From the NCBI RefSeq assembly GCF_020921035.1, contig NC_063158.1, positions 23,794,178 through 23,858,177 of the forward strand: 64,000 nt of DNA, in the 5' to 3' direction. Within the stretch, counting starts at the first letter, position 1; each line of letters opens with the position of its first letter. The position numbers were made by a program, and so were the translations under genes. Positions 11,688 to 21,434 of the stretch are shown here, piece by piece. The notes below the pieces were generated by a model that worked only from the letters and a program-made list of their open reading frames with translations, ran no database searches and was not told the DNA's origin. Source of the stretch: Rhodamnia argentea (Eukaryota; Streptophyta; Magnoliopsida; Myrtales; Myrtaceae).

Positions 11688-12145
11688 GGGCTAATACCAC
11701 GAAAAACTCCAAATTGGTAATCCCGTGATAAATTTATCTAAACAAATTTTTTTACCATAAAAAAATCTCAAACCGATACACCTATGATAAATTTACCATA
11801 TGTTAGTTTTCGTCAAATTTTACCATCAAATTGTTGAGTTAAATAACAAGTGACAGTTGATAGGTGTACCAATTTATGATCTCTCGCTATTATCCCAATT
11901 TTACAGAAATTAACTGGGCAAATTTATCGCAAGTGCATCGGTGTAGAGCTTTTTGTGATCCAAAAAATAGCTTGGCATAGCTTTGTCAAAGGGGTACCAG
12001 TTGGAGGTTATTTGTGGCCAAAAAATTGGTTTAGGGTAAATTTGTCACATGTGTACCGGTTTGAGATTTTTTGCAATCAAAAAATTAGTTTAGGATAAAT
12101 TTGTTACATGCGTATCAATGTAGGGCTTTTCATGGGATTAACCCC
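11688..12145. repeat. Foldback array, family T copy 3
   Basis: Begins gggctaataccacgaaaaactcc and ends catgggattaacccc. About 60-bp units on the left are mirrored by reverse complements on the right, as in copies 1 and 2. The flanks are AT-rich, with no perfect target duplication. Confidence 0.7.
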
Positions 12146-12355
12146 ATTTAAATCCTTTTTTAAACCGGTTATGATTAGGGTTCGATAATTAAGTAAAGAT
12201 TAGGTCGGTTGCAAGACTTTTAAAAACAAGTCTACGAGATTCTGCATCAACCCACATGTACATCTCTTTTAAATGGTCGAAAGTATACAGTATCTTCAAG
12301 AGTTTACTAGGAAACCAGCATGTGCTATTTATTTCATATTTAACAACATAACTAC

Positions 12356-13792
12356 TGTCGCGACCTTCAAAAAATAAACAGGTTAATTTTCGGGCTAATG
12401 GATTATCAGGTTAATTAATTAACTAACCTAACTCGGACTCTCCCAAGTCCATACCAAATCGCAACTTAAGGTTCAAATAATTAACATGCAATGTGATTTG
12501 AATTTGGAGTCGCCACTAATCATTTTCGGTAGGTTGATTAGAAACCTAAATAAAATAGCGGGAGAAAACTATCTTATTTCCGCGAACCGGAGATTTTGAA
12601 TTCGGGGATTTGGTTACGCTAGATTACTCTAACGCCCTTTCGGTACCATTTTCATGAAAAAATATTTGATTTGGCAATTTTGATGGATTTTACTTGAAAT
12701 TCAAAGATGCAATTTTTTTGATTTTTTCTTCTTTTTTATGGGGGTGTAAAACATTGAACTTTGTACGATATACACCATGGGTGATTTAGAAAGAAAGAAA
12801 ACGCAGCCAGTCACGAGTATTTATAAAAATAAATTAACATGTAATAATGCTAAAATTTGGAACACGTGGCATGTCTAAAATAAACAAACAAATGTTCAAA
12901 CCAAACGATTACATTTTTGTAGATCGAGATGGAAAGGATTACCTTCTATTACACAAAATCTTACTCACATACACGTTATAGTTCCCTTCAAGATCTCGGA
13001 GCGGGAAGAATGCGGCTGTCGTCGAAAATGGCAAGCAATGGCGTTGTTGGGTGGCGAGAGGCGAAATATGTGTCGGGACTCGTCGAAGATGATGCTCGAC
13101 TAAAACTCTTTTCTTCACTCTCGAATTTTCTCTTCTAATTTTTCTCAAGAACTCTCTTTTTCCTCTCTAAAAATTCTTCTCAAAAACTCTCTCTAAACTC
13201 TCTCAATTCTCTTCCACTCCCCCCCTCTTAAAACTCTTCTCAAGAGCTCTCTACCTTCTCTATCACCAAAATTCTCCTCCTCAATTCTCAAGAACTCTCC
13301 CTCTTTTATAGCCAAATTTCTCCACCCTTCATTCTTCATCTTCATTTCTTCACCTTCCATTTTCATCTTCTCTTCTTCATCTTCATTTCTTCACCTTCCA
13401 TTTTCATCTTCCCTTCTTCATCTTCATTTCTTCACCTTCCATTTTCATCTTCCCTTCATCACCTTCCCTTCATCATCTTCCCTTCTTCATCTTCCCTTCT
13501 TCATCTTCTTTTGGTATTTGCAATACAGTCCCCGAAGTTCCAAGTATTTGCAATGCAGTCCCCGAAATTTTAAGTATTTGCAATACAGTCCCTGAAGTTT
13601 CAAATCTTCTTGGTGTATTTTTCCATCCCATGCCTAGTCTAGAAGCATGCTAAATTAAGTGTTCTGCTTGCCCAATTATATGCCAATGCAATGTACGCTA
13701 AAAATAAATATGTGAGATGATTTTTATTTAGAACTAAAATTAGTTCTAATTTTTATGCAAAAAATAGATTAGTCAAAATTTAGGCATCAACA
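12356..13792 (+). mobile_element. Solo LTR with 5-bp target duplication ACTAC
   Basis: The element begins TGTCGCGACC and ends GGCATCAACA (TG...CA). It is flanked by ACTAC at 12351-12355 and again at 13793-13797, the 5-bp duplication expected of LTR-element integration. The 1,437 bp has no gag or pol. The phrases 'ggagtcgccactaat' and 'ttcggggatttggttacgct' are ones I associate with a widespread plant Ty3/gypsy-type LTR group (memory, not searched). A pyrimidine-rich minisatellite and a short tandem repeat lie in the second half. The best reading is a solo LTR left after LTR-LTR recombination. Confidence 0.9.
13320..13515. repeat. Pyrimidine-rich minisatellite inside the solo LTR
   Basis: The unit ttcttcatcttcatttcttcaccttccattttcatcttc is repeated about three times and then decays into shorter cttccttc units. 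One strand is almost purely C and T. It is followed at 13513-13605 by a separate 'gtatttgcaatacagtccccgaagtt' unit repeated three times. Confidence 0.85.
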
Positions 13793-13799
13793 ACTACCA

Positions 13800-14340
13800 A
13801 TAGCTTGTCGCGGCTCACTTATTCTAATCTAGGTCAAGGTATGAAGTAATTGCCCAAACCATAAGAAAATCAATTTGCAAGTTGATTAGTGCTTGTTCAG
13901 AGATAAATAGGAGAAAAATGCAATTTTGAATACCAACCTCATGTAAGTATTGTAATGGTTTGGTATATCTGCACCAAAAGTCCGGTCTTCACATTTTAGA
14001 AAGACCTCTAGTAATCTATTCACGAGAATGTACATTTTCTGCCCAAGTCAAAGTCGTCACGAGTCTTCCAAAGTTTTGTCTTGGAAAAAGCTTCATGAAT
14101 AACAATAATGTGATGAATGATCATGAAGTATTTAAACATAAGGATTCGCATTCATGCACCATTTTAGGAGACTTTGCATTTCCAATAAGCTCTCCAAATG
14201 ATTAGTAGGTAAGTTTGCATATAGAACGTAGTTATTAATAAACGTAATATATATTGTAGAAATAGTACAGATAAGTACACTATTAACGTTTGGATCAACT
14301 AACGAGTGCAGAACTAAATTCATGAATATGTTATAAGAGA
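13800..14340. repeat. Duplicated block Y copy 1
   Basis: Phrases such as 'ttcacattttagaaagacctc', 'gagtcttccaaagttttgtctt' and 'cattcatgcaccattttaggag' recur at 30420-31370 in the same order. The second copy is interrupted by another foldback element. No protein coding is convincing in either copy; it marks segmental duplication. Confidence 0.65.
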
Positions 14341-14364
14341 AAGAAAACGTCTCTAGCACAGGGA

Positions 14365-15178
14365 AAATTACCAAATCAGTCCTACACTTATCATACGGAC
14401 GTCAATTTTATCTAAAACTTCTGCGTGAAATTCCAATATAGTCCTTCCGACATATTTTTTTGCCGGAAATCACCGACCTACAGATATGGGAGAAATATCT
14501 AAAACTTCCGACAATTTTATCCAATATAGTCCAGTCATCGTCGATTGTCCTACGGATATCAATTTAGTCTTAAACTTTTTAGTTTGGCTACTTCAGTTGT
14601 AAACCTTTCTATAGTTTTCCAATTTAGTCATCCCATGAAGTTGCTTATGTGGGAGATTTTTGCATTTTAAAAAAATCTGAATTATATATATTCATCTTTG
14701 TTATTTCTCTTTAGTTTTTCTCACTATGGTGGGTGAGGGTCGCAAGCCCCAGCCCTCATCTAGATCTGGGCAAGGGTGGCCTCTCTAGCGGCTTGCAAGG
14801 CAAGGCCTTGCCTTCAGTAGGCATGGATAGCCTTGCCCGCCCTCGCTAGTGGTTTACAAGGGGGAGGCAGCCCTCGCCAATGGCCAACGAGGGTCACAAG
14901 GCCTTGCAAGTAACGATTCTCACCGACCTAGGAGAGGCGACCCTCACTAGCGCCCCATCTCAACGGAAAAAGAGAAAAGAAAAATAAAAAAAATTAACAA
15001 AATTGCACATTAGCGTTGACCGTCTTACGTGTCGTGGTCGGCATCTACATCAGTGATTTTCGGCTAAAATTGGTCAGAATGACTAAATTAAGAAATTTTT
15101 AAAAGATTTAGAAATAAATTGGCAAAATTGAACCATTTAGGAATGAATTTGCATCCGTAGAATAGATTTACAACTTTT
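14365..15178. repeat. Family P foldback element with GC-rich core
   Basis: The left arm ('gggaaaattaccaaatcagtcctacacttatcatacgg') and the right arm ('attgaaccatttaggaatgaatttgcatccgtagaatag') are inverted relatives. Between them sits a GC-rich core (about 14720-14960) with repeated 'cctcgcc/ggcgaggg' phrases and long A/T tracts. No open frame in it resembles a protein. This is one of about seven copies in the window. Confidence 0.75.
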
Positions 15179-15437
15179 TTCTTTTAATGTGCAGCATTTC
15201 CGACGCATCCTTGCAAAAGAGATCTAAAGTAGTTATACCAGACATGTTAGTGTTTTAATCATCCAATTACAACAAACCAAATATTACGCCTAATTTCGAA
15301 TCTAATAGAATGCTAGTAACTTTGAGGGGGATAGGGCCGACATTCACCATTCCTGAGACATCTCCGGTTGGGGTGAGCACAGGCTAAGCCTCGATGCGGT
15401 CTTGTGGACGCCCGATTCTGTAATTCAAGAATTGGCG
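15179..15437. other. Spacer, nothing recognised
   Basis: No feature found. It borders the GDSL pseudogene fragment. Confidence 0.4.
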
Positions 15438-15453
15438 TAAATTACACCTTGGA

Positions 15454-15723
15454 TTTGCAATGCATCTGTATCGGCATGGGACGACGACTTTCTGGATACA
15501 CAACACCGGCCTCATCCATCGCTTGCCGATAACGCTGCTCTACCTCCACAATCCGATGCCAGGATACCTCGACGAGATCGGGTGTGCGAAGGATCAGAAC
15601 GAAATGGCCGCGGATCGACAACTGAAAGAAAGAGTGACGCAATTGAGGGATGAACTGCCGGAAGCTGCACTAACTTATGAGGACGTCTAGGTGGCAAAGT
15701 ACGGCCTCATTGCCAACTCCCAC
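15454..15723 (+). pseudogene. GDSL esterase/lipase pseudogene fragment
   Basis: The frame beginning near 15454 reads LYRHGTTTFWIHNTG..., followed by PGYLDEIGC and QNEMAADRQLKERV. These match the conserved region around block III-V of plant GDSL esterases/lipases (families contain FWIHNTGP, PGYLDE.GC and QNEMA). A TAG at 15688-15690 interrupts it where the family normally has a tyrosine codon (TYxDVY.AKYGL), and similarity (AKYGLIAN) resumes in frame directly after. The N-terminal catalytic block with the GDS serine and the C-terminal Asp-His block are both absent. It is a partial, dead gene copy. Confidence 0.75.
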
Positions 15724-16030
15724 GAGAGAAAGTAATCATCTTCAGGAACCTCGAACATACGAAATGCCCCCGACTTTTGGTTTCTAGAGAGAGAGTGTCC
15801 TATGCCCGCTATAAAAGGTTTCAGCTAGTCTGTGTCGGCCTAATTCAGATAATAGATTGTAGCAGCAAATGGTGTAATTTGGACCGAGAACCGATTAAGT
15901 AGACTCAGCTGAATTGGTTTGACCTAGATGAATCCAAACATCCGGTTATAACAAAAATGAGTATCATCTGAAATTGGGAACTCCAAGGTGGAATTTAATT
16001 TTGTAGTTCATCCCTTTTCATTTTCTCTTC
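15724..16030. other. Spacer, nothing recognised
   Basis: About 300 bp without a recognised gene; it includes a TATAAA-like 'ctataaaagg' at about 15810 with no obvious downstream gene. Confidence 0.4.
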
Positions 16031-16170
16031 GGCTCCGTTTGTTAATGTTTTTCAGACTTTCCGGCGTTTGGTTCGTGGAAAACAAGCGAGACATGGAAAA
16101 TATTTTCCACTCATGAAAAAAAAATCCTTCGAAAATGAGGAAAATGTTTTCCCCAAACAAACGGAGCCTT
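16031..16170. mobile_element. 140-bp MITE with GGCTCCGTTTGTT ends
   Basis: Starts ggctccgtttgtt and ends aacaaacggagcc, perfect 13-base inverted ends, with a hairpin-prone interior (ggaaaatattttcc...). Flanks read cttc and ttca, so a 3-bp TTC duplication is possible. The same ends bound the roughly 1-kb element at 21632. It sits immediately upstream of the surviving promoter remnant before DUF4220 gene A. Confidence 0.85.
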
Positions 16171-16515
16171 CAGGTCAACTTGTCTTCTGAAAGCATGGAG
16201 GGAGTTACCAAGTTTTTTCACCCGATAAAATAGTACTTCTTCACCTGCTCATTTTCTTAGAGGTCATGTGAGGCTTGCGTGACAAAAGAGCTAGGAAAGT
16301 CAGTGTTTATTCATTGCTTTAGCTTCAGCTCAGGCATAGATCTTTAGTGTTTGTTCTCATCTACCAAATTTATACTATAGGCAAAGCAGGCATTTAAACA
16401 GGATGAACTGGATCTTTCCTATATTTCTCAGATACAATTTGATGGCCTTCTTCTGCCTCTGAGCTTTGGCAAAACCTAATCCTTGGAAGAAGGAGAGAGA
16501 GAGAGAGGGGAAGGT
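16171..16515 (+). promoter_or_regulatory. Promoter of DUF4220 gene A, remnant of a shared bidirectional promoter
   Basis: ggtcaact at 16173-16180 contains a W-box core (TTGACC on the minus strand). It is followed by phrases shared with the regions upstream of both winged-helix/LRR genes (28089 and 40701). From about 16300 the sequence matches 41100-41310 upstream of DUF4220 gene B ('gccttcttctgcctctgagctttggcaaaacctaatcc'). A GA-rich tract lies just before the ATG. Confidence 0.55.
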
Positions 16516-18707
16516 ATGACAGTCGGTTCGATTCTAGGGAGCTTGCAAACAGTGTGGGAGACGTGGAATATCCGAGGCTTAGTCATGCTAAGCCTCTCGC
16601 TGCAGGTACTCCTTATTCTTTTTGCACCCTTGAGGAAGATAACCGCCAACGGGTGTCTCATTTTCCTCATCTGGTCGGCTTACTTGCTTGCCGATTGGGC
16701 AGCTGCATTTGCTGTCGGAAACATTGCCAGAAGGCAAAGTGATGGCAAGTCTGCTAATGAAGATCTCATAGCATTTTGGACCCCTTTTCTTCTGGTACAT
16801 CTCGGAGGACCCGACACGATCACTGCCTTCGCTATGGAAGATAATGCCCTCTGGCTCCGGCACTTGCTTAACCTCATCTTTCAAGTTTCTGCCGCCATTT
16901 ATGTCTTCTATCAAACACTCCCCCATAATGAGCTACTAATCCCGACAGTTCTGATGTTTATTGCTGGAGTGGCGAAGTATGGGGAGAGGACGCGAGCGCT
17001 GTATCTTGCCAGCCTGAAACGTTTCAGGGAGTCCATGCTCCTAGAGGCCGACCCCGGTCCGAACTATGCGAAGTTCATGGATGTGTATTCTTCCTTGAAG
17101 AAAGCCAGGCTTCCAGCAAAAATAAAGATCATTCCACCAACCAACAAGTCCCAAATGGCAATTTACGAGGCTGAAGATGGCAAACTTGACGAGGCTAGCA
17201 TACTGAAACATGGTTACCACTTCTTCGAGATCTTCAAGGGTCTTATTGTCGACCTCATATACACCTTCCAGGACCGACAAATTAGCCGGGAATTTTTCCA
17301 CAAAAGAACAGCTGCAGATGCATTCCAGGTTATACAAGTCGAACTTAACTTCATCTACGAAGTCCTCTTCACGAAGATGTTGGTAAAAAGTACTCCGTGG
17401 GGCTATGTCGTCCGCTTCTTAACCTCAGGAATTTTCGTGGTAGCTCTTGTTCTGTTCACCAGCTTAAAGAAGCATGCATTCAACAGATTTGATGTTTGGC
17501 TCACCTATTGCTTACTATATGGAGCAATTGCCCTCGATGCAATAGCTCATTTCATGTTCATATTCTCTGATTGGAGTGTTGCTACTATCCAAAACTCTGT
17601 CATCCTCAACAAGCTCCTTAACAAATACGTCTCCTTCATGACTCGCATGGACAAACCAACTACACATCAGATAGAGCCCGATTTTGTATATGAGGTGTTC
17701 AATACACCTATATTGTCTTGTCGGTGGTCTGAAACCATTTGCTCTTATAGCTTTCTATCTGTTTGTCTGAAAGAGCGTCCGATAAAAATCCAGAAGCAGA
17801 AGGGTTGTAGCGGCTTTCTGTTATATCTCCTCAGACAAATAGCGTTTTATCTCGGTCTACCTTTTTGGGGAATCCTCAGATCAAGTTCTTTATTCATCAA
17901 TGCCATCTCCCTTGGTTTGCAGAAGATCTCTGATTGTTTGTCAAATAAATTGGGTCTGACTGTAGTTCTTGAGGGACTGAAATTCAGGGCTATTTTATCC
18001 TATGTTTTTGCAAAGCATCCAGATACTGACCGCAATCCAGATGGTCATTGCAGTATGATCATTGGTAAACTCTGTGTCATTCCCTTGTATATCCTTGGAT
18101 TGAAGATATCTTGCTTCAAATGCATTGTCCGGGCGATTAATGATGGTTTTTATTTAGCACTTATCGCCCGCGCATTGATATCGGCCGTTACTTTAGCTGC
18201 AGAAAGTGTTGGTCTTGAAGAAGTTCTCGATTCGCTGAAATATGTGTCGAGGAACCCCTTTCCTAAGAAGTTGTGGGAGTTCATATTTGATGAGCTCCAA
18301 GTTAAATCAATGATCGCAGAAGACGTAAGAATGGCGAGGAAGATATCCAAGGCTAAAGGTGAGTGGGTTCTCCAGCATAGTGAGTGGAGTAGCGATTGCA
18401 TGGCGATAATGGAATGTATTGAAGGTGCCGAGTTCGATCGGAGCCTTCTAATATGGCACATTGCTACAGAACTGTGCTACAACACAGACGAGAGCCAGAA
18501 CGATCCCAATTTATACAGGAAGTTCAGCAAGATCCTGTCGGATTACATGTTGTATCTTCTAATCAAGCAACCTACGATAATGTCCAATGTGGGGGGCATC
18601 GGCCAGATAAGATTCCGAGACACATGCATGGAGGCGAAGAAGTTCTTTGCGAGGAGGGGAACACAGAAAGTCGGGAAACTGAAGGATGCCTGCTATGAAA
18701 TCATTGC

Positions 18708-20670
18708 TGTAATATTTGGCCTTATTTTGACCAAGTCAACCAAGGTGGTGGGACCCACTAGTATTAAAAAAGAAAAAAAAAAGAAGCAGCTGGTGTCTCT
18801 TAGAGGAATCGGGAGTCTTCTATCACGCATAAGGAGAAGAAAAAGAGAACAGAAAGGGGAAAGGAAGAAAAGGAGAGAAAGAAGAGAAGAAAGAAGGAGA
18901 GAGGAGGAGAGGAAAAAAATCTCGTGTGCGCGCCACCCGCCCCGAGCGCCTCGCAGTATTCATTTCACTACGTGTCGCAACGCTAGGTAAGGGCTCGCAC
19001 CTCTTTCCCTCTCTATTGAAGTGATTTTTTTTGGATTTAGGACAAAATTCGGATCTTGAGGGAAACTGAGTTGCTGTGTCCTATCTCATGGGCGATTGGC
19101 CATGTTTTTGATTAGGAATGAAACTTTAGGATGTTATGAAGCCGTAGGATTCGACGGATCACGATTTCGTGTTACGGTTTGCCCGGACCGAGCAATTCAA
19201 ATCTGGTGCGCAGATTTACCGCGCGAACAGTGGACTTTGAGGGCTGTTTTCTTTAGTTTCTGTTTGTCGGTTGAGGTTGATCCTATTGAGACTTTTGTAG
19301 TACGTTGAACAAGCTTCGCGTGGACAGTAAGATGGCTTGAAACGGAGTTCGGTGGAGGAAGTTATGGCCTTAACGGTTTTGGCACGCAAGCTGTCCTTAG
19401 CAGACAGCATTAAATTTTCTGTTAGGGATAAGTTTCTGTTGGTGCGTAGTCGTCGTTTTGTCACTAAATAGGTATAGTTTAGCTAAGTCGTACGTTAGGA
19501 TGACTTGTTACTCGATTTGATCCATTTTTTCTATATATTTGATAGGATTTCGAACGTGTCGATCCGAGTAAGCTTTATATTTTGCTCCTGGCATTGTCGG
19601 GTGAGTGATACCATTTCTTCTTTGTATTTGTAAACTCATATTTCAAAAATGATAATACTAAGTATGTTATGATTGGAGAAATTAGCATTATTCGTTGCAT
19701 AAAACAGGATCGAACAATTCTTGTTGTTTTGTTCTAATTGATACGGTTTGTGAATAATTTGTGCTATTGGTTTTGAGTTGATTCTGCTATATTCGGGTGA
19801 TGAGGAGAATGTTGTTGTTTGATTTGGTGGTGCTCAAGATAGCCGTGAACCCGGCTGAAGGGTTTGTGAGTATGCGCATACTAGTTAGGATATCCTTGTG
19901 GGCCGAGCCACCGGCATTATAGGTGGAGACCTTGCCAAGGGGGAAATCTTGGTCGTCTTTTGTCACGAGCGTTATACGTGACCATGGTTAGAATCTTGAG
20001 CATGAGATTGGCAAATGATTTGATGAGATTGGCCAATGGATAGACCATTGGCATATGATTTGATGAGATTGGCCAATGGATAGACCATTGACATATGATT
20101 TGATGAGATTAGTCAATGGAAAGACCATTGATATATGCTTCGATGTTATTATCTGATACGGCTATCGTTGAAATGAATATATTATGCTAAGATAATATAT
20201 AACTCGTTTTCATTATAAAGGTTTGATATGTTTTGAGCTTGATGTAAATACCTTACATTTTGAATAGTAAGTGTGCATAGTGATTGTTCGATCCGCTTCG
20301 AAGAAATGTATTACTCATCGAGCCGTGTTAGCTCACTCCTTCCATTTCATTGGTTTTCGGGTTCGGCGAGTCGCCAGCAAGACGTGAGAATAACGTTAAT
20401 CGAAGGATTTTTGGGTAGGGGAATTTGTGCTACGAAGTGTACGTAAGTGTGTTGAGCTTTGGAGATAGCTCTTTTGATGGATGTATGTATAGGTTTGTTT
20501 GAGGAATTTAGAAAGCTCTATCACTGGAACCGCACAATCTTTATATCATATATATGTGAATGTATATATGTTGATATCAGGTTGAGTAGTGTTATATTTT
20601 GAGGCTGCATCCTTTATGACAAAGGATGGCCGTGTCATTGCCCTGTTCTTGTAGGAACTGGGATGTGACA
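18708..20670 (+). mobile_element. Solo LTR (Ty3/gypsy-like) inside DUF4220 gene A
   Basis: Begins TGTAATATTT and ends GGGATGTGACA. It is flanked by ATTGC at 18703-18707 and 20671-20675, a perfect 5-bp target duplication. There is no gag-pol inside, so it is a solo LTR. The terminal 'gggatgtgaca' is typical of plant Ty3/gypsy LTR ends, which suggests plus-strand orientation. It contains a 40-bp unit repeated three times (20017-20137) and a long A/G-rich segment at 18770-18920. A diverged relative occupies about 22990-24310. Confidence 0.93.
20017..20137. repeat. 40-bp tandem repeat, three units, within the LTR
   Basis: 'gatttgatgagattggccaatggatagacc' recurs at 20017, 20057 and 20097 with a 40-bp period and slight divergence in the third unit. 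Confidence 0.9.
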
Positions 20671-20973
20671 ATTGCTGTGGACACAAGCGCGGAGCCGATC
20701 CTCGTGAAGGGAGATTCAAGCAAATCGGTCTTGTTCGATGGATGCATCTTGGCCAAATTACTGAGAGAGCGAACGCAAGAGAAGTGGGAGATCATGTCTA
20801 GAGTGTGGGTGGAGTTGTTGTCCTATGCAGCAAGTCATTGCAGAGCAGAGGCACACGCCCAGGTACTTAGTAAAGGTGGTGAGCTCGTGACTTTCGTTTG
20901 GCTCTTGATGGCTCAATTAGGCATTGGAGAGCAGTTCAGCCCTGCTTGTGCAAAGCTCACAGTGGGTGGTTAG

Positions 20974-21434
20974 CTCGTCTCATTTTATATCCATCAACTC
21001 CTTCTCTTGTTCATTGTGTAGGACTGTACTGTTCTTGAGAGCGTGTTTGATTACATCTGATTCACAGATTTCTATTCTTGATCTGGAAATTTATGTCATT
21101 GGAGTTTGGACTGTTGAATATTTTGGTGTCAACAACAAATGTTTGTCCTCTATTCTGGAGCGAGGCCTTCAATATCTGAGCTTACCAGGCTAATCGTTTC
21201 CCGCATCTGAACTTCTACACACTATCACGCTATGTTCAGTGAAAACTACCAGCTGTACACTAACCAATGCGTCCGGATTTCGACGTCGGGCACACGCACA
21301 CCGCCTAATCATACCTTGCCAACACTTTGTACGCGGAATTTGGTGGAACGTTTTAGTATTCGACGCCAAATCACTGATAAAGCACAACGGGGACTTGGCC
21401 CGTATGTTTTCTGTTGCATTGCTTAAAACTAGAC
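20974..21434 (+). other. 3' flank of DUF4220 gene A, duplicated downstream of gene B
   Basis: 21190-21430 is clearly similar to 44090-44340 ('atgttcagtgaaaactaccagctgt', 'gataaagcacaacggggacttggc'). The relation continues at 22835-22960 versus 44620-44700 ('gagaaatttagtccagcagaagca'). The segmental duplication therefore extends past the gene, and the A copy is interrupted by later repeat insertions. Confidence 0.7.

Larger units (their letters stand above)
16516..20973 (+). pseudogene. DUF4220/DUF594 membrane-protein gene A, split by a solo LTR
   Basis: From the ATG at 16516 (the open frame before it begins with TTG, not ATG) the frame encodes about 730 residues colinear with gene B at 41332. 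N-terminal hydrophobic segments lie in a DUF4220 region (VHLGGPDTITAF, KYGERTRALY), with a DUF594 signature near the end (FSKILSDYMLYLLI...GIGQIRFRDT). At 18708 a 1,963-bp LTR interrupts the DUF594-side exon. The remaining C-terminus resumes at 20671 and stops at 20973 (KLTVGG). The target duplication ATTGC lies exactly at the break, and without the insert the frame would be continuous. The open frame now runs about 94 codons into the LTR (an Arg/Lys-rich tail) and stops at 18990. It is probably non-functional, or makes a truncated protein lacking the conserved C-terminus. Confidence 0.88.

Noticed and set aside
13140-13520. Possible CRISPR-like or satellite array
   Set aside because: Pyrimidine minisatellite without spacers, wholly inside a plant LTR.
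18711-18990. Arg/Lys-rich C-terminal tail of DUF4220 gene A
   Set aside because: It is translation of the LTR A/G-rich segment after the insertion point, not a conserved domain.
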